Assembly (NCBI RefSeq): GCF_030817075.1
Contig: NZ_JAUSYU010000001.1
Coordinates: 2,480,001-2,544,000 of the forward strand
Origin: Arthrobacter sp. V1I9
Lineage (GTDB): Bacteria; Actinomycetota; Actinomycetes; Actinomycetales; Micrococcaceae
Direction of reading: 5' to 3'
Length of the DNA: 64,000 nucleotides
Positions 45,015 to 55,477 of the stretch are shown one piece after another. Both the position numbers and the translations under genes were made by a program. Under the pieces are notes generated by a model, which was not told where the DNA came from, did not search any database, and saw only the letters and a program-made list of their open reading frames with translations. Each line of letters begins with the position of its first letter. The first letter of the stretch is position 1.

Positions 45015-46487
45015 GTGACTGTTGACCGCACCGCTGATGCCGGCCCCGGCAATTCCCTGGATCTGGACGAAGCCGCAAGGCCCGGAACCGCCGCATCCGC
45101 CAGCGCACAGCCCGGCTCTATCCGCACTTCAGAAGCCCCCGTCCTTGAATTCCGCCCCGGCCGCTGGATCGCCAACTGGGATGCCGAGAATAAGGAACAG
45201 TGGGAATCCGCCGGCCGCTCCATTGCCCGCCGCAACCTCAACTGGTCAATCTTCGCCGAGTTCCTCGGTTTCGTTGTATGGCAGCTCTGGTCCATCGTGG
45301 TGGTCCAGCTGCCCGCCGCCGGCTTCAACTTCTCCACTTCCGAAATCTTCTGGCTAATCTCCATGCCCAGCCTGGTGGGCGCAACCCTGCGCATCCCCTA
45401 CACCTTTATGGTTCCGCGCTTCGGCGGCCGCAACTGGACCATCGTGTCCGCCCTGTTGCTCCTGATTCCCTCCATCGGCCTGGCCCTGTGCGTCTCCAAC
45501 CCGGAAACCCCGTTCGGTGTCATGCTGCTCGTGGCAGCCCTCGCCGGCTTCGGCGGCGGAAACTTTGCCAGCTCCATGGCCAACATCACCTTCTTCTACC
45601 CGGCCCGGGAAAAGGGCTGGGCGCTGGGCCTGAACGCCGCCGGCGGCAACATGGGCGCCGCCGTCGCACAGCTCGCTGTCCCGATCGTGATCACCCTGCT
45701 CGCCGTGGGCACGGTCAACCTGCCCATGGCCGGCTGGATGTGGGTGCCGTTCATCCTGGTTGCGGCCTTTGGCGCCTGGAAGTTCATGGACAACCTCACC
45801 AGCGCCAAGGGGGACATCGCAGGTTCGGTGGCAGCACTGAAGGAACCGCACCTGTGGATCATGGCCTTGCTGTACATCGGTACCTTCGGCTCCTTCATCG
45901 GCTTCGCGGGTGTGTTCCCCAAGCTGATCAAGGACTATTTCCCGGCCTTCTCCTCCATCGGAGTGGGCACGGTAGCACTCTCGCTGGCGTTCCTCGGACC
46001 GCTGGTGGGCTCCCTGGCCCGTCCGTACGGCGGACGCATGGCCGACCGCATGGGCGGCGCCCGGATGACCGTGGCTGCTTTCGCTTCCATGGCCGTCATC
46101 ACGCTCACCATGATCTGGACCCTGCCGCTGAAGAACTTCTGGCTCTTCCTGGTCCTCTTCCTGATGCTCTTCACCGCCAGCGGCTTCGGAAACGGCGCCA
46201 CCTACCGGATGATCCCGGTCATCTTCGCCACCTCCAGCCGGGCAGCCCGGAACGGGGCAAGCTCAGTGGCAACCCAGCGCCTCGCGTCGTCGGCGCTCGG
46301 CCTGATCTCCGCCATCGGCGCCTACGGCGGGTTTGTCATCCCGCAGGTACTGAACGCCTCCAACACCGCCAGCGGATCGTACACACCCGCCTTCTACGGC
46401 TTCGTCGGGGCTTACGTCCTGATGCTGGTTGTCTGCTGGGCCTACTACATCCGCAATGCCAACCGAAATGCGATGGGACACGTCTAA
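45015..46487 (+). CDS. nasA: Nitrate/nitrite transporter of the NarK/NasA (NNP) family
   Basis: The 490-residue membrane protein has about 12 helices after an unusual 75-residue cytoplasmic N-terminus. The nitrate signature appears twice: GFGGGNFASSMANITFFYP in the first half and GFGNGATYRMIPVIF in the second. It should import nitrate for assimilation. The GTG start at 45015 is fixed by AAAGGAGG 6 nt upstream; the open frame to 44877 crosses the promoter. The nitrate reductase gene begins 1 nt after its stop. GlnR-like boxes in the promoter suggest induction by nitrogen limitation. Confidence 0.93.
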   Translation: MTVDRTADAGPGNSLDLDEAARPGTAASASAQPGSIRTSEAPVLEFRPGRWIANWDAENKEQWESAGRSIARRNLNWSIFAEFLGFVVWQLWSIVVVQLPAAGFNFSTSEIFWLISMPSLVGATLRIPYTFMVPRFGGRNWTIVSALLLLIPSIGLALCVSNPETPFGVMLLVAALAGFGGGNFASSMANITFFYPAREKGWALGLNAAGGNMGAAVAQLAVPIVITLLAVGTVNLPMAGWMWVPFILVAAFGAWKFMDNLTSAKGDIAGSVAALKEPHLWIMALLYIGTFGSFIGFAGVFPKLIKDYFPAFSSIGVGTVALSLAFLGPLVGSLARPYGGRMADRMGGARMTVAAFASMAVITLTMIWTLPLKNFWLFLVLFLMLFTASGFGNGATYRMIPVIFATSSRAARNGASSVATQRLASSALGLISAIGAYGGFVIPQVLNASNTASGSYTPAFYGFVGAYVLMLVVCWAYYIRNANRNAMGHV

Positions 46488-46488
46488 C

Positions 46489-48701
<2,213 letters not shown>

Positions 48702-48705
<4 letters not shown>

Positions 48706-50258
48706 GCGAGGAAGTTGTCATTGTAGGGTTCGGGCCGGTGGCGGCGCGGCTGGTTGATGAGCTCCTGCCTGCCGTCCGCAGCGGCCATCTGAACCTCACT
48801 GTGGTGGGCGCGGAAGCGGAAGCTGCGTACAACCGCGTGTTGGTTGCCGACCTCGGCGTAGGGCGGACCACCGCCGATGTCCTGGCACTTTCCGACGCCG
48901 CCGCCCTGGCCGCGGAAGGTGTGGACGTCCGCCTTGGCGTCCGCGTCCGCCGCGTGGACCGCGCACGCCAGCAGGTCCTCCTGACCGACGGCGGGGCAGC
49001 ACATTACGACCGCCTGGTCTTCGCTACCGGGTCCCGCCCGGTGATCCCCAACCTGACCGGCATCAACCCGGACCCCGCCGCGCCGGTCCTCCCGGCGGGT
49101 GTTACCGCGCTGCGCAACCTTCGTGACGCGGAGGTGCTGCGCCAGGCGGTGGACGGCGGCAAACGGGTAGTGGTGCTCGGCGGCGGCGTCCTGGGGCTGG
49201 AGACGGCCCTGGCCGCAGCGGAAGAAGGCGCCACCGTCACCGTGGTCCACAACGGACCCCATCCGCTGGGCCGCAACATTGACCGCGGCGGCGGCGCAGT
49301 CCTGGCGGCCAGCCTGCGGCGCTGCGGCGTCCGGATGGCCGGCAATGCGCGGTCCACCGGCGTGGAGCACAACGCGCCCGACGGCGGGTTCTCGGCCCTG
49401 CTGCTGGACGACGGGTCGGCAATCGACGGCGACCTCCTGGTCCTCTCGTGCGGTGTCCGTCCCCGCACGGAACTGGCAGAGGGCTGCGGGCTCTCCACGT
49501 CCGCAGGGATCCTGGTGGACCACCGCCTCCGGGCCCACCACGAGCCGCACATCTTTGCCATTGGTGACTGCGCTGAAGTCCGTTGCCCCGATCCGGACTG
49601 CGCGCAGTGCCGGAACGCCAAGGGCCCGTCCGGGCTTGTCGGGCCCGGGTGGCGGCAGGCGGAGTGGCTTGCGGAATACCTGACCCTGTTGGCGTCCGCC
49701 GCGGCCGTTGACGCGGACCTGCTGCCGGAATTGCCGCCCGAGCAGGCAGGCGTCATTGTCCTGAAGGCCCGGGGCATGAACATGGCAGTTGCCGGGGACA
49801 ACGCTGCCGAACCCTGGGACGAGGAAGTCCTCACTGCCGGTGCAGTCAACGGCCGCCCTCGCCTGCAAATCGCACAGTGGGCCGATCCTGAACACGGCCG
49901 CTATGTGAAGATGACCACCCGCGGCGGTGTGCTGGAGGGCCTGGTGGCCGTTGGAATGCCGCGCACGGCCGCGGAACTGGTGGGGCTGTTTGAACGCGGT
50001 GCGGAACTGCCGGCCGACAGGTCCCTGCTCCTGCGCCTCGACGGGCCGGACCAGCTTCCGGGCGCTTCTGCCGACCCGCAGGGAACGGTCTGCAGGTGTG
50101 CGGGTGTCAGCGGAGCGGCCATCGCGGGCGCCGTGGAGGAAGGCTGCTCAACGGTGGCCGACGTGTCCAAGGCAACCCGGGCCGGCACCGGCTGCGGCGG
50201 CTGCCACGAGGACATCAAGGGACTGATCGAAAAACACTTTTCCCCAGCCGCGCCCTGA
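48702..50258 (+). CDS. NAD(P)H:nitrate reductase electron-transfer subunit, NasB-like
   Basis: The 518-residue flavoprotein has the FAD motif (VVIVGFGPVAARLVDEL), a second Rossmann motif (VVVLGGGVLGLETALAAA) and the closing FAIGDCAEV segment of the NirB-like reductase family. A C-terminal BFD-type [2Fe-2S] domain has Cys464, Cys466, Cys498 and Cys501. After GDC it carries an extra cluster C-x4-C-x4-C-x2-C (GDCAEVRCPDPDCAQCRN), not usual for this fold. It probably takes electrons from NAD(P)H to NasC. ATGA overlap with nasC shows coupled translation. Confidence 0.9.
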
Positions 50259-50367
50259 CCTCGCAAGGCCACCCCGGCCCCTGCCCTCGCAAGCTCGTTC
50301 AGGGAAGCCGGCGGCCGTGGCCCCAGGCGGTTCCCGCCGGAGGTTGAGCCTGCCGGACCCTGTGCTC

Positions 50368-50553
50368 TTACACCGGTGCTTTGGGAATCATGATCCAGAG
50401 CGCGATGTACACCAGTTCGCCGATCCCCACCAGGCCGAAGATCACGAAGCCCAGCCGGACCAGGAATTTCGGGAGCCCGAACCGGGTGGCCAGGGCTGCG
50501 CAAACACCGCCGATGATTTTGCCGCTGCGGGGACGGACAAGGGCTGTTGTCAT
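50368..50553 (-). CDS. PspC-domain small membrane protein
   Basis: The 61-residue protein is almost only a PspC domain: RPRSGKIIGGVCAALATRFGL, then one membrane helix (LVRLGFVIFGLVGIGELVYIALW) and the terminal IPKAP. PspC proteins sense or respond to membrane stress; single-domain forms in actinobacteria are of unknown role. It stands alone between the nas genes and lpdA, and no other psp gene is visible. Confidence 0.85.
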   Translation of the reverse strand: MTTALVRPRSGKIIGGVCAALATRFGLPKFLVRLGFVIFGLVGIGELVYIALWIMIPKAPV

Positions 50554-50631
50554 GCCGCCACGCTACACGAAAATGAGGCGATTGGAGCCTGGGTTTTCCT
50601 CCCAGCCGCTCCCTGGCCTCGATCACCCAAG

Positions 50632-52053
50632 CTACAGGTGCACGTGCAGCCGGCGCGCCGCTTCCGAGATGGACCCGGTCAATGACGGGTAGACGGTGAA
50701 GGTGCTGGCCACGTCATCCACGTGCAGTTTCTGCTTAACCGCGATGGAGATGGGGAAGATCAACTCGGAGGCGTTCGGCCCCACCACCACACCGCCGATC
50801 ACCGTTCCGGAGCCCTTGCGGGCGAAGATCTTCACGAAGCCGTCCTTATGGTTTCGCATCTTCGCGCGCGCGTTGCTGCGCAGCGAAAGCTTGACCACGT
50901 CACCCTGGTACTTGCCGGAGTCAATCTCTGCCTCGGAAACGCCCACGTTAGCGATTTCGGGCGAGGTGAAGATGTTGGAGGCAACCTGGTGCAGCTTGAG
51001 CGGGGTGACACTGTCGCCCATAAAGTGGGCCACGGCGATGCGGCCCTGCATGGCGGCCACCGAGGCAAGCGGCAGCACCCCGGTGCAGTCACCCGCGGCG
51101 TAAATGTTAGGAGCGGTGGTCCGGGAGACGCCGTCCACCTTGATGTGGCCGCTCTCGCTGACCGCCACGCCGGCTTCTTCCAAACCGATGCCTGCGGTGT
51201 TGGGGATGGAGCCCAGGCAGAGGAGGCAGTGGCTGCCGGTTACCTTGGACCCGTCGCTGAGGGTGACCACAACGCCGTCCTCGGTCCGTTCCACGGACTC
51301 GGCGCGGGAGCGGGACAGGACGCGGACGCCGCGGCGCTCGAACACTTCCTCCAGCACCACTGCTGCATCCACATCGGATCCGGGAAGAACGCGGTCGCGG
51401 CTGGAAATCAGCGTGACCTTGGAACCCAAGCCGTTGTAGGCGGAGGCGAACTCGGCTCCCGTCACACCGGAACCCACAACGATCAGGTCCTCGGGCAGTT
51501 CATCGAGATCGTAAATCTGCGTCCAGTTGAGGATTCGCTCGCCGTCCGGCCGGGCCGTGGCAAGCTCACGCGGATGGGCGCCCACCGCGAGCAGGATGGT
51601 GTCCGCCTCCACGGTTTCCGTCCCCTCCGCCGTGAGGACCTCAATGGTGTGGTCGTCCACGAGCCGGCCGGAGCCGGTCAGGATGCGGACGCCCTGGTTG
51701 GCCAGGCCGTCATGGATGTCCTTGGACTGGCTGCGCGCCAGGTTGAGGAGGCGGTCGTTGATGTGCTTCAGGTCCGCACGCATCACCGGCACAAAGTCGC
51801 CGCCGTCGACGTCGAACTTTACACCCAGCTCCCCCGCCTCGGCGACGCGGGTCATCAGGTCCGCCGTGGCAATCAGCGTCTTGGAGGGGACGACGTCGGT
51901 GAGTACGGCCGAGCCGCCCAGCCCCGCCCGTTCGATGATCGTGACCTGCGCTCCGAGCGAGGCGGCCACCATGGCAGCTTCGTATCCGCCGGGACCACCT
52001 CCCAGGATTGCGATCCGGGGTGAGCTGAAATCTGGATGCGTAGTCACAATCAA
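50632..52053 (-). CDS. lpdA: NAD(P)H-quinone dehydrogenase LpdA, lipoamide-dehydrogenase-like without redox cysteines
   Basis: The 473-residue protein has the pyridine-nucleotide-disulfide oxidoreductase fold: RIAILGGGPGGYEAAMVAA, LIVVGSGVTGAEFASAY, NIYAAGDCTGV and a dimerisation domain. The disulfide motif is replaced by GLGGSAVLTDVVPSK (both cysteines lost), and the C-terminal His-Pro-Thr of lipoamide dehydrogenase is Tyr-Pro-Ser. This matches M. tuberculosis LpdA (Rv3303c), a quinone reductase, rather than a lipoamide enzyme. A TTG start at 52053 has AGGA at 6 nt; an in-frame GTG at 52047 is possible. It is divergent from pnp. Confidence 0.9.
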   Translation of the reverse strand: MIVTTHPDFSSPRIAILGGGPGGYEAAMVAASLGAQVTIIERAGLGGSAVLTDVVPSKTLIATADLMTRVAEAGELGVKFDVDGGDFVPVMRADLKHINDRLLNLARSQSKDIHDGLANQGVRILTGSGRLVDDHTIEVLTAEGTETVEADTILLAVGAHPRELATARPDGERILNWTQIYDLDELPEDLIVVGSGVTGAEFASAYNGLGSKVTLISSRDRVLPGSDVDAAVVLEEVFERRGVRVLSRSRAESVERTEDGVVVTLSDGSKVTGSHCLLCLGSIPNTAGIGLEEAGVAVSESGHIKVDGVSRTTAPNIYAAGDCTGVLPLASVAAMQGRIAVAHFMGDSVTPLKLHQVASNIFTSPEIANVGVSEAEIDSGKYQGDVVKLSLRSNARAKMRNHKDGFVKIFARKGSGTVIGGVVVGPNASELIFPISIAVKQKLHVDDVASTFTVYPSLTGSISEAARRLHVHL

Positions 52054-52152
52054 TCATTGTCCTGCATCCTCCCCTGACCACCAAAGAAAACGGTCTCTCA
52101 CGAAAGCGGGCCAAGGGTGGGCGCAGGCGGAGCGGCAGGATAACTTGTACCA

Positions 52153-52971
52153 GTGAGTACAACAGACTTCCTGAACACCGATCCCTTCGCTGCCGCGCGT
52201 GCCGCTGCCGAGTACATTGCCGAGGAAACGGGCGTGGACAGCCACGACGTCGCCCTGGTCCTGGGCTCCGGCTGGGGCGAGGCAGCCGACCTCATCGGCG
52301 AAACCACCGCCACCCTGTCCGCTGAAGAAGTTCCCGGCTTCCACGCTCCTGCGGTTGTGGGGCACGTGGGCACCATCCGCTCGGTGCTCACCAAGGAGGG
52401 CAAGCGGGCCCTGGTCCTGGGCGCCCGCACCCACTACTACGAAGGCAAGGGTGTCCGCTCCGTAGTCCACGGGATCAGGACGGCGGCGGCAGCAGGCTGC
52501 AGCACCCTGGTCCTCACCAACGGCTGCGGCGGGCTGAATGAAAACTGGGCACCCGGCACGCCTGTGCTGATCAGCGATCACATCAACCTCACCGCCGCCT
52601 CACCGCTGGAGGGCGCCACGTTCGTGGACCTGACAGATCTCTACTCCGCCCGCATCCGCGGGCTCGCCCGCGAAGTGGACGCAACCCTGGACGAAGGCGT
52701 CTACGCCCAGTTCCCCGGCCCGCACTACGAGACCCCCGCAGAGGTGCAGTACGCCAAGCGCATAGGTGCCGACCTGGTGGGAATGTCCACCGCGCTGGAA
52801 GCCATCGCCGGACGCCACGCCGGGATGGAAGTATTCGGAATCTCACTGGTCACCAACCTTGCCGCGGGCATCAGCCCCCACCCCCTCAGCCACCAGGAAG
52901 TTCTCGAGTCAGGACAGGCCGCGGGCCCCCGGATTTCAAAGCTGCTCGCCGAAATCATCGGCAGGCTCTAA
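52153..52971 (+). CDS. pnp: Purine-nucleoside phosphorylase
   Basis: The enzyme splits purine nucleosides with phosphate to the base and (deoxy)ribose-1-phosphate. The 272-residue length and motifs fit the trimeric class: VALVLGSGWGEAADLI, ARTHYYEGKG, LTNGCGGLNENW, GPHYETPAEVQYAKRIGADLVGMS and ISLVTNLAAGI. It starts with GTG, 6 nt after TAACTT and without a ribosome site, so a leaderless transcript is likely. The next gene encodes a phosphohexomutase, which together with DeoC at 61483 makes a nucleoside-salvage theme. Confidence 0.93.
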   Translation: MSTTDFLNTDPFAAARAAAEYIAEETGVDSHDVALVLGSGWGEAADLIGETTATLSAEEVPGFHAPAVVGHVGTIRSVLTKEGKRALVLGARTHYYEGKGVRSVVHGIRTAAAAGCSTLVLTNGCGGLNENWAPGTPVLISDHINLTAASPLEGATFVDLTDLYSARIRGLAREVDATLDEGVYAQFPGPHYETPAEVQYAKRIGADLVGMSTALEAIAGRHAGMEVFGISLVTNLAAGISPHPLSHQEVLESGQAAGPRISKLLAEIIGRL

Positions 52972-53040
52972 GAATAGGGATTTCTCCATTTCCCCGACGG
53001 GCAGGAAGAGTTCGGTGCCCAATGACGATAGGTTAGGCCC

Positions 53041-54792
53041 ATGACGTCTTCCGATGCCGATTTCCGCCTGCTCAACGAGGCCCGCGAATGGGCCGCCAAG
53101 GACCCGGACCCCCAGACTTCGGCTTCGCTGCTGGAACTTGTCCGGCTTGTTGAGGAGGGGGCTCCGGCCGCCCGGCAGGAGCTCGAAGACAGTTTCCGCG
53201 GGACACTGCAGTTCGGTACAGCAGGCCTGCGGGCGGCCCTGGGTCCCGGACCCAACCGGATGAACCGGGTGGTGGTGCGCCGGGCCGCGGCAGGGCTGGC
53301 GGACTTCCTGCTCGGAGCAGTAGGCAGGACGTCACCGGGAACCCGGCCCCGCGCCGTCGTCGGCTATGATGCCCGGTACAACTCCGACATCTTCGCGGAA
53401 GAAACCGCCGCCATCTTCACGGCAGCGGGGATAGAAACCTTCCTCCTGCCGGCGGCGCTGCCCACTCCCCTGCTGGCTTACGCCGTGCGGGCACTGGAAT
53501 GCGACGGCGGCGTGATGGTTACCGCCAGCCACAATCCGCCGCAGGACAACGGTTACAAGGTCTACCTGGGCCGCCATACCGTTCCGGAAAGCGGCAATGG
53601 CGCCCAGATCGTAGCGCCCTACGACGCGGAGATCGCCGCCCGTATCGACGCCGTGGGCCCACTGGAATCCATTGTTCTTGCCCCCGGCGGCTGGACAGTG
53701 CTCGACAGCGCCCTGGCCAAGGGCTACGAGCAGGCCACGGCGGCCCTGGCTCTGCCGGACCGCTTCCCTGCCCGGGACCTGCGCATCGTTCTCACCCCGA
53801 TGCACGGCGTGGGCGGCGAAACCGCGCAGATCGTGCTGAAGGCTGCCGGGTTCACTGACGTCACCCTTGTGGCCGAGCAGGCCGAACCGGACCCGGACTT
53901 CCCCACCGTCAGCTTCCCCAACCCGGAGGAACCCGGAGCGTTGGACCTGGCCCTGGAAACGGCTGAACGGCTGGATGCTGACATCGTGATCGCCAATGAT
54001 CCCGATGCCGACAGGGCGGCAGTTGCGGCCAAGGACCCGGACACCGGTGCCTGGCGGATGCTCCGCGGCGACGAGGTTGGCGCGTTGCTGGGTGCCCACA
54101 TCGCAACGAGACTGGCGGCAGCTGACGGGAACGACGGCGACAGCGGCCGCCAGGGCGTGTTCGCGAATTCGATCGTGTCCTCAAGGCTTTTGGCACGGAT
54201 CGCCACGGCCGCCGGCTACGCGCACGAGGAGACACTGACCGGGTTCAAGTGGATTTCCCGGGTGCCAGGTCTGCTGTACGGCTATGAGGAAGCCCTGGGT
54301 TACTGTGTGGCGCCCGGGGTGGTGAAGGACAAGGACGGGATCTCCGCAGCGGTATTGATCGCGGAACTCGCTGCAGCCGCAAAGGCAGACGGAAAGACCG
54401 TTTTTGACACCCTGGACGAGCTGTACCTGCAGCACGGCCTGCACGCCAGCGACCAGCTCAGCATCCGGGTGGCGGACCTGGGCCTCCTGGACGCCATGAT
54501 GAACCGGCTCCGGGTCAACCCGCCGGAGTCCTTCGGGTCCTCCGCGGTGGAACTTTTCACGGACTTGGCCGAGGGCACCGAGCAGCTTCCTCCCACCGAC
54601 GGGCTCCTCTACCTCACAAGGGACCTCACCCGGGTGATCATCCGGCCCAGCGGCACCGAGCCCAAGCTCAAGTGCTACCTGGAAGTCATTCACCACGTAG
54701 GCACCGCGGCAGAACTGCCGGAGGCCCGGCAGGCAGCGCGGGCGGCCCTTGACGAGGTGCTGCAGGACGTCAGCGAGGCACTGGGGCTTTAG
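53041..54792 (+). CDS. Phosphohexomutase (phosphoglucomutase/phosphomannomutase family)
   Basis: The 583-residue enzyme has all four alpha-D-phosphohexomutase domains: the phosphoserine Ser163 in VTASHNPPQDNGYK, metal loop ANDPDADRAAVAA, sugar loop GFKWISRVPGLLYGYEEALGYCVAP, and phosphate-binding RPSGTEPKLKCY. It could act on glucose-, mannose- or ribose-phosphates; its place after pnp suggests ribose-1-phosphate to ribose-5-phosphate interconversion. ATG lies 6 nt after TAGGTT, with no ribosome site (leaderless). It ends 27 bp from the convergent nirD. Confidence 0.92.
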   Translation: MTSSDADFRLLNEAREWAAKDPDPQTSASLLELVRLVEEGAPAARQELEDSFRGTLQFGTAGLRAALGPGPNRMNRVVVRRAAAGLADFLLGAVGRTSPGTRPRAVVGYDARYNSDIFAEETAAIFTAAGIETFLLPAALPTPLLAYAVRALECDGGVMVTASHNPPQDNGYKVYLGRHTVPESGNGAQIVAPYDAEIAARIDAVGPLESIVLAPGGWTVLDSALAKGYEQATAALALPDRFPARDLRIVLTPMHGVGGETAQIVLKAAGFTDVTLVAEQAEPDPDFPTVSFPNPEEPGALDLALETAERLDADIVIANDPDADRAAVAAKDPDTGAWRMLRGDEVGALLGAHIATRLAAADGNDGDSGRQGVFANSIVSSRLLARIATAAGYAHEETLTGFKWISRVPGLLYGYEEALGYCVAPGVVKDKDGISAAVLIAELAAAAKADGKTVFDTLDELYLQHGLHASDQLSIRVADLGLLDAMMNRLRVNPPESFGSSAVELFTDLAEGTEQLPPTDGLLYLTRDLTRVIIRPSGTEPKLKCYLEVIHHVGTAAELPEARQAARAALDEVLQDVSEALGL

Positions 54793-54819
54793 TAGCCCAG
54801 GCCCCGGCGCTGAAACCCG

Positions 54820-55206
54820 CTAGAGCTCGATCTCGACGAAACCGTCGATAATGCGGGTACTGAACGTCGCAAGGCGCAGCCCCGGGGTGCTGAAGCACTC
54901 GCCGGTTTCAAGGTCATAGACCTCTTTGTGCAACGGGGAAGCGATGGTTGGACAGGCGCCCCGCGATCCGAGGATCCCCCGGGCCATAACGTGTGCTCCG
55001 GTGGCCGGGTCCTCGTGGGCCACCGCCAAAACTTCGCCGGGGCCGGTGCGGAAGAGCGCGACCTGGCGCCCCGCGACGAGGGCTGCTTCACCCCAGGCGG
55101 GTTCCAGATCATTCACCAGGCAGACGCGGTGCCAGCCGGCGGTGATGCCGGCTGCGGTCTCACCGATGCCGGCTGCGAGTGCCCCAAGTTCCAGTGTTGC
55201 CGTCAT
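54820..55206 (-). CDS. nirD: Nitrite reductase small subunit NirD
   Basis: NirD is the small partner of NirB in NADH-dependent nitrite reduction to ammonium. The 128-residue protein has a Rieske-like fold with the family lines VLAVAHEDPATGAHVMARGILGSRG and ASPLHKEVYDLETGECF. As in other NirD proteins the C-x-H...C-x2-H cluster ligands are missing, so no iron-sulfur centre is expected. AGGAG lies 5 nt before the ATG. Unlike the usual nirBD operon, it is transcribed away from nirB across a shared 271-bp region; a possible -10 TAGCGT is at 55268-55273 (minus). Confidence 0.93.
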   Translation of the reverse strand: MTATLELGALAAGIGETAAGITAGWHRVCLVNDLEPAWGEAALVAGRQVALFRTGPGEVLAVAHEDPATGAHVMARGILGSRGACPTIASPLHKEVYDLETGECFSTPGLRLATFSTRIIDGFVEIEL

Positions 55207-55338
55207 GTCGGCTCCTCTCCCTGTGCCTATAGTCCTTACGTTCGGCCGCCTCTGCAGCCGTGTTCCACGCTAGGCCGCAGGTGTTTCAAAGGGGTGCAGT
55301 GAATGTGTCCGGCGCGTAAAAGACACCTCACTCAGCCG

Positions 55339-55414
55339 GAAACGCGTTCGTGATGCAGAAGTTAAGTTGACGAAACAATCGGGAAACTGAAGCGAAACTG
55401 CGGCTTCCTAGTCT
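55339..55414 (+). promoter_or_regulatory. nirB promoter with six GlnR-like boxes
   Basis: Boxes at exact 11-bp steps read GAAAC (55339), GTGAT (55350), GTTAA (55361), GAAAC (55372), GAAAC (55383) and GAAAC (55394). The last ends 10 nt before TAGTCT (55409-55414), the likely -10. This is an extended form of the GTNAC-N6-GAAAC pattern bound by GlnR in Streptomyces and mycobacteria. Its position over and upstream of -35 fits an activator, and it may also serve the divergent nirD. Confidence 0.75.
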
Positions 55415-55477
55415 GGATGGACAGCTCGACTGAAAAGGCTGCAGAGAACCGTCTGCCGCCCATGCGAAAGGCCCACA

